This document shows, one piece after another, positions 10,301 to 16,729 of a stretch of 18,919 bases of DNA. Origin of the DNA: an uncultured Alphaproteobacteria bacterium (lineage in GTDB: Bacteria > Pseudomonadota > Alphaproteobacteria > CAKMZR01); assembly GCA_929200455.1 (NCBI GenBank), contig CAKMZR010000010.1, forward strand, positions 1-18,919, in the 5' to 3' direction. Position 1 is the stretch's first letter; the number at the start of each line of letters is the position of its first letter. The translations under genes and the position numbers were made by a program. A model generated the notes under the pieces. The model was not told where the DNA came from. It ran no database searches and saw only the letters and a list, made by a program, of their open reading frames with translations.

Positions 10301-12761
10301 CACTCGCCGTAAAAAGACCCACCAAAGTCCTTCCCTCATTCAGGGTTTTCGATACAGAAGCTCCTTCGCCAAAAATGGGCGACTCGTTCTTATCCATCAC
10401 CGTCACAGCCACCGAAACCTCATCAATAAACTCTCCGTCCGATGCCACCACCGTGAAATCATACGTGTTGTCTTCTCCCATATCCATAGCTTGCTCATAG
10501 TCAGGCGACGCTTTAAAAGATACCTCTCCCGTATTCTCATTAATCATAAACAATGACCCATCATCTCCATTGTTCGGCTTCAAACTGTACATCAGAGTCC
10601 CCGTACCATCACTATCCATCGCCGTAAAAGTTCCAATAGAAGTCGTATCTCCCTCCAACACAGATTTCGAAAACATGCCGTCCATAAAGACCAGTCCATC
10701 TGCCTGATTGTCAAACATAGGCGCGTGCTCATTCCTATCCGTCACCATCACCGTCACAACACGCTCTTCCATGTGAACACCGTCCGATACAACCACCGTG
10801 AAATTATACGTATTGTCTCCTCCCATATCTCCCGGCGTCTCGTAATCCGGCGACGTCATAAAAGTTACCGCTCCCGTGCCGGCATCAATCATAAACAATC
10901 CCGCATCATCATTGTTAGACGCCTTCAAACTGTACGTCAAGTTGTCTCCAACATCACCATCACTCGCCATAACCGTTCCCACGCCCGTAGAACCTTCCAA
11001 CACTTCAAACGAACTCGATCCCTCAAACATCGGAGTGTTGTCATTAACATCCATCACCGTCACCGTCACGGCCTGCTTCTTCTCTTCTCCTCCCCCCGTC
11101 ACCACCACCGTGAAATTATACGTATTGTCTTCTCCCATGTCTCCAGGCATCTCATAATCAGGCGACGCACTAAAAGAGACCTCTCCCGTGCCGGCATCAA
11201 TCATAAACAACGCCTCATCATCCCCATTGCCCTTCTCAAGGCTGTACATCAGCACTGTACCGGGATCGCCCTTCGCCGCAAAAATTCCTACAGGCAATGA
11301 CGTCCCTTCATCAACCACCTCATCGCGCATCGCCAAAGAAAAACTCAAGGCAAGATCCTCAACCACAACTTCAACCGCCAATTCACTCTCCAAACCCGCT
11401 TTGTCCGCCACCACCACCGTGAAATTATAAGTACCATCTCCTCCCATATCTCCAGGATTCTCATAATCAGGTGCCGTCCGAAAAGAGACCTCTCCCGTGC
11501 TCATATCAATACTAAACAAAGCCGCATCATCATTGTTAGACGCCTTCAAACTGTAAACCAACGCATCTCCACTATCCGCATCCGTCGCGACAAACATTCC
11601 CACATGAGTCTCTCCCTCTTTCACAGACCGCAACGCCCGATCCTTATCCTCAAACTCAGGGGCCTCATTCTTGTCCGTCACCATCACAACCACCGCTTGC
11701 TCACCCGAAAGCTCTCCGTCCGACGCCACAACCGTCAGATTATATGTATTGTCTCCTCCCATATCACCCGCACTCTCATAATCCGGGGCCGTCCGAAAAG
11801 ATATCTCTCCCGTATCCTCATTAATCAAAAACAACGCCCCATCATCTCCATTGTTCGGCTTCAAACTGTACATCAGAGTCCCCGTACCATCATCATCACT
11901 CGCCTCAACCATGCCCACACTCGCAACACCTTCCTCCACATCAAAAGTCGATAGACTCCCAAATACAGGCGTATGCTCATTCTTGTCCGTCACCATCACC
12001 GTCACAGACTGCTCCGTCTCCTTACCCTTCGTGTCCTTCGCCACCACCGTCAAATTATACGTATTGTCTCCCCCCATATCACCCGCACTCTCATAATCCG
12101 GGGCCGTCCGAAAAGTTACCTCTCCCGTATCCTCATTAATCGAAAATAATGCACCATCACCATCGTCCTTGAGCGAATACACCACCATATCACCCGCATC
12201 CTCATCACTCGCCTCAACCATACCCACGCCCAAAACACCTTCCAGTACATCAAAAGATGACCCACTCTCAAACTTCGGGGCCTCATTCACTCCCTTTACC
12301 GTCACCATCACCGTATGCTCCGCCGTGTCCATACCGTCCGATACCAACACCGTCACTTCATACACATTATCCTTGTTCACATCACCCGCAGACTCATAAT
12401 TCGGATCCGACTTAAAAGATAACCTACCCGTACTCTTATCAATCACAAACTGACTCCAATCTCCTTCCTCCTTCAAAGAATAAGTCAGCGGATCACCATC
12501 CTCATCACTCGCCATAAACGTACCCACATCCGCCTTGCCTTCATCCACTTCCAAATCCTTCAACCCAGTAGGAAACAAAGGAACCTTGTTGTCAGAGGTA
12601 GAACCTCCCCCACCACCTCCACCACCGCCACTGCTGCCCCCTCCTCCACAAGCCGCCAACGACAACAACAGCGCAGAAAGTGAAACTCTCCTCACACCAT
12701 AACGACTGCCCACTCCCAATATACCCAAACTCTCCACCCCATCTTCTCGCATCTTCAACAT
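7305..12761 (-). CDS. Giant cadherin-repeat lipoprotein, predicted surface adhesin
   Basis: This 1818-residue product is a predicted calcium-dependent adhesion or matrix protein. A charged N-terminus and a hydrophobic stretch end in the lipobox LAAC, giving lipid-modified Cys38. A linker CGGGGSS plus nine glycines follows. Residues of about 60-1355 hold some twelve cadherin-like repeats of about 105 residues. Each contains forms of the calcium-ligand motifs D-x-D, PDYE and D-x-N-D/E, plus LFxIDxxTGEVxF and YNFTVVVxDG; repeats 2-8 are most alike and repeats 9-12 diverge. The remaining ~460 residues form several beta-rich, Ig/SWM-like modules with no recognised enzyme motif. GAGGAG (12768-12773) lies six bases before the ATG at 12761; the Met at codon 4 is an alternative. 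Codon use matches the C-poor, G-rich bias of this strand, so it is not obviously recent. Ligand and exact localisation are unknown. Confidence 0.85.
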   Translation of the reverse strand: MLKMREDGVESLGILGVGSRYGVRRVSLSALLLSLAACGGGGSSGGGGGGGGGSTSDNKVPLFPTGLKDLEVDEGKADVGTFMASDEDGDPLTYSLKEEGDWSQFVIDKSTGRLSFKSDPNYESAGDVNKDNVYEVTVLVSDGMDTAEHTVMVTVKGVNEAPKFESGSSFDVLEGVLGVGMVEASDEDAGDMVVYSLKDDGDGALFSINEDTGEVTFRTAPDYESAGDMGGDNTYNLTVVAKDTKGKETEQSVTVMVTDKNEHTPVFGSLSTFDVEEGVASVGMVEASDDDGTGTLMYSLKPNNGDDGALFLINEDTGEISFRTAPDYESAGDMGGDNTYNLTVVASDGELSGEQAVVVMVTDKNEAPEFEDKDRALRSVKEGETHVGMFVATDADSGDALVYSLKASNNDDAALFSIDMSTGEVSFRTAPDYENPGDMGGDGTYNFTVVVADKAGLESELAVEVVVEDLALSFSLAMRDEVVDEGTSLPVGIFAAKGDPGTVLMYSLEKGNGDDEALFMIDAGTGEVSFSASPDYEMPGDMGEDNTYNFTVVVTGGGEEKKQAVTVTVMDVNDNTPMFEGSSSFEVLEGSTGVGTVMASDGDVGDNLTYSLKASNNDDAGLFMIDAGTGAVTFMTSPDYETPGDMGGDNTYNFTVVVSDGVHMEERVVTVMVTDRNEHAPMFDNQADGLVFMDGMFSKSVLEGDTTSIGTFTAMDSDGTGTLMYSLKPNNGDDGSLFMINENTGEVSFKASPDYEQAMDMGEDNTYDFTVVASDGEFIDEVSVAVTVMDKNESPIFGEGASVSKTLNEGRTLVGLFTASDEDAGDTLTYSFKPNNGDDAGLFTINMDTGEVSFKTAPDHENPGDMGGDNTYNFVVVVSDGSLMAEQTVSVEVVDHVIIFLESVSSSVSINEGVTTVGTFEARDETSATITYSLKTSDSDDSGLFTIDMNTGEVTFRTAPDYENPRGNPKSVSNINLYDFTVVASAGLEMTEHRVLVTVNDVNEHTPVFMSVEDSGGKELKTIPNDGGFSLSGPEGRFFVGRFVATDGDVDDFLTYSLKASNGDDAGLFMIDARTGEVSFVSLPDYEAPMDMGGNNIYDFTVVVADHSGKKDEVSVSYTLDNIGSEFARTTTQTNVQIGNDLWEVSVDENVRGTFVTVLTESDPGEGTKVTYGIRGGIFGGDGDLFNIDSTTGALSFKSGAAPNFELTAKRIYWLTVTATSVGGAVNTLNLKVTLKDVNEAPEITLPKEGENEKTVIDVGEDADVFPVYRLTVSDEDAQDQGLVPTLSGADRQFFELVKAEGGNYKLQFKGNAAPPSFDAMSDADGDSEYEVSVNVVDTGGLSASKNLTVRVLDTEAPPEPTELRLVGSSFGKVVSSREITFDLVARKGDKITTVMIGTTDVTPSETPVITNDDGSYRFTYTVPGTVLKGAGVLDGNPFVIKVGLTDGSNKETLSEIEGVSYEDPLSSLTVQTVSETFKGRFVTLKLSKAVVSVDVSKISYVYTAGFFPSPSMSVVGFFIDERSPSVVYLQLADDPISANVTYQFTADQGAFVSAGGVLSARTSTGGLKVSSEDAGLNDYEVVGVKVSEDGTVSLYFNISFAGVTLDSSKIAFTKKGSSTSIRKTAEFLTTNGDEHILKLTETDGNVDFVQGEKYTVSILAGAFAQGGNLNTKAFSRDVEVEGSALLLDGSSPVALVSGNEIEVSFTKDVSVGIFSRIKVTMGDTEINVLDAYGKGKKFKVVVEGSFTNGREYKIEFLSGSLVDKASGDVVQGSLEGKATYSTSSFGEEPFSLSGFVAEGLDNSEDVWGVPSYDESGI
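10557..10611. repeat. Exact 55-base repeat inside the cadherin gene, copy in cadherin repeat 7
   Basis: These 55 bases are identical to 11838-11892, and the flanking base differs on each side. In the - strand gene both copies encode the segment ending TGTLMYSLKPNNGDDG. The 1281-base offset is a whole number of codons (427), so this is an internal in-frame duplication between cadherin repeats 7 and 3. Confidence 0.9.
11758..11800. repeat. Exact 43-base repeat, cadherin repeat 3
   Basis: These 43 bases are identical to 12073-12115, at an offset of 315 bases, exactly 105 codons or one cadherin repeat. They encode the FRTAPDYESAGDMG segment. Similarity continues imperfectly on both sides. Confidence 0.85.
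11838..11892. repeat. Exact 55-base repeat inside the cadherin gene, copy in cadherin repeat 3
   Basis: This is the partner of 10557-10611, with no mismatch over 55 bases including third codon positions. Identity at synonymous sites suggests recent duplication or gene conversion rather than protein-level constraint alone. Confidence 0.9.
12073..12115. repeat. Exact 43-base repeat, cadherin repeat 2
   Basis: This is the partner of 11758-11800, one cadherin repeat (315 bases) away. Together they show that repeats 2 and 3 are a young tandem duplication. Confidence 0.85.
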
Positions 12762-12869
12762 TATCTTCTCCTCAAAAAACCTCTCTACCCCTCATAAAAG
12801 ACAAAGATCGCTTCTCAATACACCCTATATTCTCATAACCTTTATCCTTCGCCAAACCAGAACCCGTTT

Positions 12870-12875
12870 ATTATA
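12870..12875 (-). promoter_or_regulatory. Possible -10 box for the cadherin-repeat gene
   Basis: A perfect TATAAT on the - strand lies about 110 bases before the cadherin gene start, just after a short tandem ATGCATT duplication. No convincing -35 box sits 16-18 bases upstream (only a T-run), and a second weak pair (TTGAGA, 16 bases, TATGAG) lies closer to the gene. The presence of some promoter in the 12774-12902 gap is likelier than this exact position. Confidence 0.3.
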
Positions 12876-12902
12876 ATGCATAATGCATAGCAAAAAAACC
12901 TC

Positions 12903-13685
12903 TTATTCACCTACCCCCCCAGAATTTACACTTTCAAGAATCGGCAAAAACTTCTCAAAACTCAAACTCGCCCCCCCAACCAAAAATCCATCAATGCCTT
13001 CAACCCTGCCCAAATCAAACGCATTCCCTCCATTCACAGAACCTCCGTACAATATCTTCACCTTTCCCGCCTCTTCCTCCCCCATCAATACCTCCAAATG
13101 AGTCTCTACATGATCAATCATCTCCCTTACATCCTCTTCGCTCGGAACCCTACCCGTCCCTATCGACCACACAGGCTCATACGCTACCACCAAAAAATCA
13201 CTCCCTACACCCCCATCATGACCCCACGCCCTATGCAACTGCGATGATACCCTTCCATACGCCTCTCCCCTCTCCCTCTCCTCCAAAGTCTCTCCCACAC
13301 ACAATACCGACACCATCCCCTCCTCCCTCACCCTACGCAACTTCTCATATACCTGTTCATCTCCCTCCCCCAACACATGACGACGCTCCGAGTGTCCCAC
13401 CAAAACTCCATCACAACCCCACAACTTCAACATCTTCGCTGATACCTCTCCCGTGTACGAACCCCCTCGCCACACACTCACATCCTGACCCAACACAAAA
13501 ACTTCTTCCCTACCCCCAAACTCACCAGATACAAAACTTAACTCACCATAGGGGGCTCCTATACCCACTTCCAAACCTCTAGGTCTACCCTCGCACCAAA
13601 CACCCAAAGATCGACACCACTCTACCACTCCCTCCTCAGGAATGTTCATCTTCCAGTTGCCCACAACCATAAAATCAGTGCTCAT
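12903..13685 (-). CDS. tpiA: Triosephosphate isomerase
   Basis: The enzyme interconverts dihydroxyacetone phosphate and glyceraldehyde 3-phosphate in cytosolic glycolysis and gluconeogenesis. The 260-residue product has every catalytic element: NWKMN with K12, VGHSERR with electrophile H98, and AYEPVWSIGTG with catalytic base E170 and the flexible loop 6. The phosphate-binding segments LYGGSVN and GFLVGGASL close the barrel. The length is slightly above the usual ~250, with a short extra tail. The ATG at 13685 has GAGGA about eight bases upstream. Protein composition is rich in G, V and E, matching the G-rich coding strand. It is transcribed towards the cadherin gene but separated by about 140 bases, so a separate promoter for that gene is likely. 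Confidence 0.97.
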   Translation of the reverse strand: MSTDFMVVGNWKMNIPEEGVVEWCRSLGVWCEGRPRGLEVGIGAPYGELSFVSGEFGGREEVFVLGQDVSVWRGGSYTGEVSAKMLKLWGCDGVLVGHSERRHVLGEGDEQVYEKLRRVREEGMVSVLCVGETLEERERGEAYGRVSSQLHRAWGHDGGVGSDFLVVAYEPVWSIGTGRVPSEEDVREMIDHVETHLEVLMGEEEAGKVKILYGGSVNGGNAFDLGRVEGIDGFLVGGASLSFEKFLPILESVNSGGVGE

Positions 13686-13723
13686 CCGCTCTTCCTCTCA
13701 TCTCTCAAACCCTCCTTTCCCCC

Positions 13724-13753
13724 ACTATGATCCCAGCTCAAGACCATTGTCAA
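13724..13753 (-). promoter_or_regulatory. Predicted sigma70-type promoter of tpiA
   Basis: On the - strand there is a perfect -35 TTGACA (13748-13753), an 18-base spacer, and the -10 box CATAGT (13724-13729, four of six consensus bases). It lies about 40 bases before the tpiA ATG and points towards it. Confidence 0.55.
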
Positions 13754-13816
13754 GAACCCTATTCCAGAATCAAATCCAGAGATCAAAATTCTCTCACCCT
13801 ACAGCCTTTTTCATAC

Positions 13817-13845
13817 TTGACCCTCCCCACAGATTGATATATCCT
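13817..13845 (+). promoter_or_regulatory. Predicted sigma70-type promoter of rpsT
   Basis: On the + strand, -35 TTGACC (13817-13822), an exact 17-base spacer and -10 TATCCT (13840-13845) precede rpsT by about 80 bases. The implied leader of about 75 bases would leave room for the S20 autoregulation known in enterics; no specific leader structure was recognised. Confidence 0.5.
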
Positions 13846-13925
13846 CCTCATCTAGACGGGTCATCCCTTGGATGCCCTCAAAAACCTGAACCCTTCATTC
13901 CCCACCAAGACCCAAGAAATATATC

Positions 13926-14198
13926 ATGGCTAACCACCTCTCAGCAAAAAAACGTATCCGTCAAAACAAAAAACGTCGGGAGCATAACCGTCAGCGGAAC
14001 TCTCGCATCAAAACCTTCATCAAACGCGTCGAAGATGCCTTGAACGATGGCAAAGCTAAAGACGCTCAAGACGCCTTCCGTAGTGCCATGTCCGAAATCC
14101 ATAAGGGCGTCACAAAAGGCGTCGTCACATCAAACGCCGCAGACAGGAAAATTTCACGCCTCAATAAAAGAGTCAAACAATTAGCCCTCGCTCAGTAG
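13926..14198 (+). CDS. rpsT: 30S ribosomal protein S20
   Basis: S20 is an assembly protein that binds 16S rRNA near the foot of the small subunit. The 90-residue product begins MANHLSAKKRIRQNKKRREHNR, the basic N-terminal helix of the family, followed by two more helices including SRIKTFIKRVEDAL and ending in KQLALAQ. Length and charge are typical. The Shine-Dalgarno region is weak (AAGAAA, about six bases from the ATG). In many alphaproteobacteria rpsT lies beside dnaA, but no dnaA follows here; a tRNA gene and an acquired-looking cassette do. It is divergent from tpiA with a shared 240-base upstream region. Confidence 0.96.
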   Translation: MANHLSAKKRIRQNKKRREHNRQRNSRIKTFIKRVEDALNDGKAKDAQDAFRSAMSEIHKGVTKGVVTSNAADRKISRLNKRVKQLALAQ

Positions 14199-14291
14199 AA
14201 AATCTCAACATCCTTAGACCCGTTTTCAAGACCCAAATATCCTAGGGACCTGCATCCAACAGAAAATGCTCTAAGACAACAAGCAACTCAA

Positions 14292-14367
<76 letters not shown>

Positions 14368-14461
14368 CCCTCTTTCCAAACGATCACACTTTCAGGGTGC
14401 CAGATGAGTCCTCTGAGGCAAAAAAAGACGGAAGGAGCGAAAATTATCCTATCCTTTTTCC

Positions 14462-14575
14462 ATGATCAAAATTGGAATTGATGAGCAGAAAAACGCCTTT
14501 TTTGAAGCCGTTGAAACCAATTGGAAAAAGATTCAGCGACAACAACGCAAACAAGTCTTTGAAATAGACACATGA
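14462..14575 (+). CDS. Uncharacterised 37-residue reading frame, possibly a gene remnant
   Basis: A short frame reads MIKIGIDEQKNAFFEAVE and continues through NWKKIQRQQRKQVFEID to TGA at 14573. It is lysine/glutamine-rich with helix-like amphipathic spacing. The frame is open upstream to a stop at 14414-14416, so this could be the surviving C-terminus of a larger gene disrupted when the cassette inserted next to the tRNA. No Shine-Dalgarno sequence lies at a usable distance (AAGGAG is about 25 bases away). I do not recognise a family. It could equally be non-coding. Confidence 0.25.
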   Translation: MIKIGIDEQKNAFFEAVETNWKKIQRQQRKQVFEIDT

Positions 14576-14586
14576 GAAATTTTTGA

Positions 14587-14613
14587 TTGACAACTCGGTC
14601 GCTACGCTATAAC
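14587..14613 (+). promoter_or_regulatory. Predicted promoter of the ImmA-like/PIN pair
   Basis: A perfect -35 TTGACA (14587-14592) and a -10 TATAAC (14608-14613, five of six) face the metallopeptidase gene. The spacer is only 15 bases, shorter than the 17-base optimum, so basal activity may be low or depend on an activator. Three tandem repeats begin at the base directly after the -10 box. Confidence 0.5.
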
Positions 14614-14657
14614 GAGGTGTGAAGGTTATATAAGGTGCAAAGGTTATTGAGGTGTGA
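14614..14657 (+). repeat. Three imperfect 17-18-base tandem repeats, probable operator
   Basis: Copy 1 (14614-14629) is GAGGTGTGAAGGTTAT. Copy 2 (14632-14647) is AAGGTGCAAAGGTTAT, with three differences. Copy 3 (from 14649) keeps GAGGTGTGA and then diverges into GCGATG. The period is 17-18 bases, about 1.7 helical turns. The array fills the space from the -10 box to the start codon at 14661, so a protein bound here would block transcription or initiation. Copy 3 also contains the likely Shine-Dalgarno sequence GAGG. Confidence 0.6.
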
Positions 14658-14660
14658 GCG

Positions 14661-15845
14661 ATGCAAAGCATAGAAATTAATGCTGGAAGAATTGAATACC
14701 TAGTTGAATTGTTTGGGCTAGACAGGGATGAATTCTTAGAAAGAATCTCCTCAAAACTCAAAAAACCGCTTACAAAAGAACAAATTTTTACGCAACATAT
14801 TAAATTAGATCACCTAAAAAGAGTGGATAAGCTATTCAAGAAGGGTCTTTCATTCTATACAGATCCCACGCCTATTAGAAAGGAAGAAAGAACTAGTATT
14901 TTTTTCCGGAAAGATCGTTTTAATGTTGAGTTAGGTATTGGCGACAGAAAAAGGGTTAGTAAAATTGAAGATTCGATTTCTTCCCTGACGGCGATTGCTA
15001 AGCTTTCTGGCATGGACGTTTTTTTCGAGCGAAAACTTGAAAGATATGACGTGCAAGATAACGCCTGCGAAGTTGCCCGTAAGATAAGAGAAGAACTGTA
15101 CCCTCAATCAAAATCTTCAGACGACAGGAATTTTCTGATAAAATTGATTGGCAAATTTGCTGAACAGAACATACTCGTTCATGAATTCGTAGAGGCGTGG
15201 AACTTAAAAGAAAAATCAAACATTAATGGATTCTTTATCCAGCCCAATCATATCACGATTAAGCGCAATCAGCGTGCTATTAAGAGGGAGATTTTTACGC
15301 TCGCTCACGAACTCGGACACTACATCCTCGATCAAGAAGAATTGGATCAGATCAACTTTCAAAATCGAGAAGACTCTACAAGTATTGAACGGTGGTGTAA
15401 CAATTTTGCCTTTTACTTTTTGATGGATAACGAGTCTATAGATGGTTTACATCGCTCCGTGCGTAGCAAAGACAATACAGATGAGGATCTTTTTAATGCC
15501 CCTGTTATTCGTGACATCGCTAAAAAAAATCACATTAGCCGACTGTCTTTATATACTCATCTTGCCAGCGAAAAAAAAATATCATGGGAACAATACGAAA
15601 ACATAAAAAATTTCATCCATCACGAAAATGAAGTAAATGAAAAAAAGAAGCAGGAACTGCTTAACGAAAAACAGATGGCTAAGGGTAAAAAAAAGGGAGG
15701 AGGCACTCCAAAACCCATTTTATCGCCTTTAAAAAAAGCAATCTACACTACAGGCTATTTTGAAGGTGTCATTGACGAATACGAAGTCCTTAATAATTGT
15801 GCCCCGACAAAGAAAAACACAATAGAGGATATCATTTATGGGTGA
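14661..15845 (+). CDS. ImmA/IrrE-family zinc metallopeptidase with N-terminal Xre-like region
   Basis: ImmA/IrrE proteins are zinc peptidases that cleave repressors to derepress mobile elements or stress genes, and some act as antitoxins. The 394-residue product has the active site TLAHELGHYI (HELGH at 216-220) and a likely third zinc ligand E243 in SIERWCNNFA, the pattern of this family. Residues 1-75 (LVELFGLDRDEFLERIS to FYTDPTPI) are arranged like the Xre helix-turn-helix plus 'FFxPxP' junction seen in fused ImmA proteins, but divergent. The C-terminal 70 residues are lysine-rich with a KGKKKGGGTPKP linker and resemble no domain I know. GAGG six bases before the ATG supports this start. 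It overlaps the PIN-like gene by eight bases. The A+T-rich codon use is unlike the core genes. Whether it is an antitoxin or a repressor-cleaving enzyme is inference. Confidence 0.82.
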   Translation: MQSIEINAGRIEYLVELFGLDRDEFLERISSKLKKPLTKEQIFTQHIKLDHLKRVDKLFKKGLSFYTDPTPIRKEERTSIFFRKDRFNVELGIGDRKRVSKIEDSISSLTAIAKLSGMDVFFERKLERYDVQDNACEVARKIREELYPQSKSSDDRNFLIKLIGKFAEQNILVHEFVEAWNLKEKSNINGFFIQPNHITIKRNQRAIKREIFTLAHELGHYILDQEELDQINFQNREDSTSIERWCNNFAFYFLMDNESIDGLHRSVRSKDNTDEDLFNAPVIRDIAKKNHISRLSLYTHLASEKKISWEQYENIKNFIHHENEVNEKKKQELLNEKQMAKGKKKGGGTPKPILSPLKKAIYTTGYFEGVIDEYEVLNNCAPTKKNTIEDIIYG

Positions 15846-16371
15846 AAGGTTTGCTGTTGACACGTCCTCTCTGCTTATTTTGGCACAATATTTTGCGCCA
15901 TTTGATACAAATCAAAATCTCAAAACAAAGCTAGAAAAACATTTCGAGAATAACAATATTATCTTGTTAGCTAGCGTTTATAACGAAAGTAAGCAAGTAA
16001 AAAAAGGACTGGTCACACAAAGTTTTCCTTTTTTGACGGAAAATAGAATTACCAAAATAGAAAATCAAATCGCAGAAACAACACACCATAAAAAACTAGA
16101 TGAAAAATGGGCAGTAGACGCACAAAAAAGGCTTTTGGAGAACGGTGGTTGGTATGAAAAAAGAAAACAGGAGTACATAAAGAGTGCAGACTTCCAGCTC
16201 ATTGTCTATGCACAACAGAACAAATTGGTTGTCATTACCGAGGAAAGTTCCGCGAAAAACGATAGCAAACTGTTCAAAAAAATACCAGTTATATGTAAAG
16301 AAGAGAAAATTTCTTGTGAAAATATTGTGTATATGCTAGAGGCAATCCAGATTTCAGTAGATATTAGTTGA
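15838..16371 (+). CDS. DUF4411/PIN-like putative ribonuclease, probable toxin of the pair
   Basis: PIN-fold proteins are Mg-dependent RNases, and many are toxins. The 177-residue product starts FAVDTSSLL (acidic D8) and carries YNES (E50), SADFQLIVYAQ (D118) and VVITEES (E135/E136), then KIPVICKEEKISCENI. That order of acidic residues and the final strand match what I remember of the DUF4411 family, often encoded next to ImmA/IrrE-type genes. The ATG lies inside the 3' end of the metallopeptidase gene (8-base overlap, different frame), so the two should be translationally coupled. Codon use is A+T-rich like its partner. No membrane segment is seen. I am fairly confident of the PIN fold; toxicity and targets are not shown by the sequence. 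Confidence 0.72.
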   Translation: MGERFAVDTSSLLILAQYFAPFDTNQNLKTKLEKHFENNNIILLASVYNESKQVKKGLVTQSFPFLTENRITKIENQIAETTHHKKLDEKWAVDAQKRLLENGGWYEKRKQEYIKSADFQLIVYAQQNKLVVITEESSAKNDSKLFKKIPVICKEEKISCENIVYMLEAIQISVDIS

Positions 16372-16729
16372 GATGAAGTGAAGTCATCCCTAAAAATATT
16401 TCTGTGTCTTTGTAGACACCGACCACCCTTTGATGCTCCTCAAAGCCTAAGTCTTTTGCAAAATGATTCTCAATGTCCTCAAGACTCATCTGAGGATAAG
16501 CTATACCATAATTCAACACCTACAACCCCTTCACGCACAAACCTCTTTTCTATCACCACCAAAAACTTAAAACCCTTCCCTTAACACCCTCTTCATTCAT
16601 AAAAAAAAGTATCGTTCGTGATTTTTTCTCTTGCTTAATTAATACAGTATTTGTTATTAAATGTTCGTGGGTGCTCAAAAGCGTGTACATCAACACAATT
16701 TTTTCAATCAAAATCTAAGGATAAGCAAA
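16372..16729. other. Intergenic region between the PIN-like gene and the RTX gene
   Basis: These 358 bases hold no convincing gene. Just after the PIN stop there is a 5-base hairpin (16372-16388) and a better one with a 6-base stem GTGTCT/AGACAC and TTGT loop (16404-16419). Either could end the cassette transcript, but neither has a U-tract. From about 16420 the + strand is again C-rich and G-poor, suggesting a return to native chromosome. From 16600 to 16660 it is very A+T-rich and probably holds the RTX promoter, though I could not place good -35/-10 boxes. Confidence 0.45.

Noticed and set aside
12883..13582. Proline-rich open frames on the + strand opposite tpiA
   Set aside because: They are antisense shadows of tpiA caused by the C-rich + strand. 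They have no ribosome site or recognisable domain, and tpiA is complete.
13686..14291. Replication origin near rpsT
   Set aside because: No TTATCCACA-like DnaA boxes or A+T-rich unwinding region were found in the gaps on either side of rpsT.
14395..14445. Hammerhead-ribozyme-like string (CAGATGAGTCC, CTGAGG, then GCGAAAA) just after the tRNA
   Set aside because: The conserved core needs CTGATGA, and this has A at the invariant T position. The possible stem II is only three to four pairs with a poor GAAA junction, and no stable stems I and III could be drawn.
16378..16584. 68-codon open frame after the PIN-like gene
   Set aside because: It is serine/proline/leucine-rich with no family resemblance and no Shine-Dalgarno sequence, and it overlaps the hairpins that probably end the upstream transcript.
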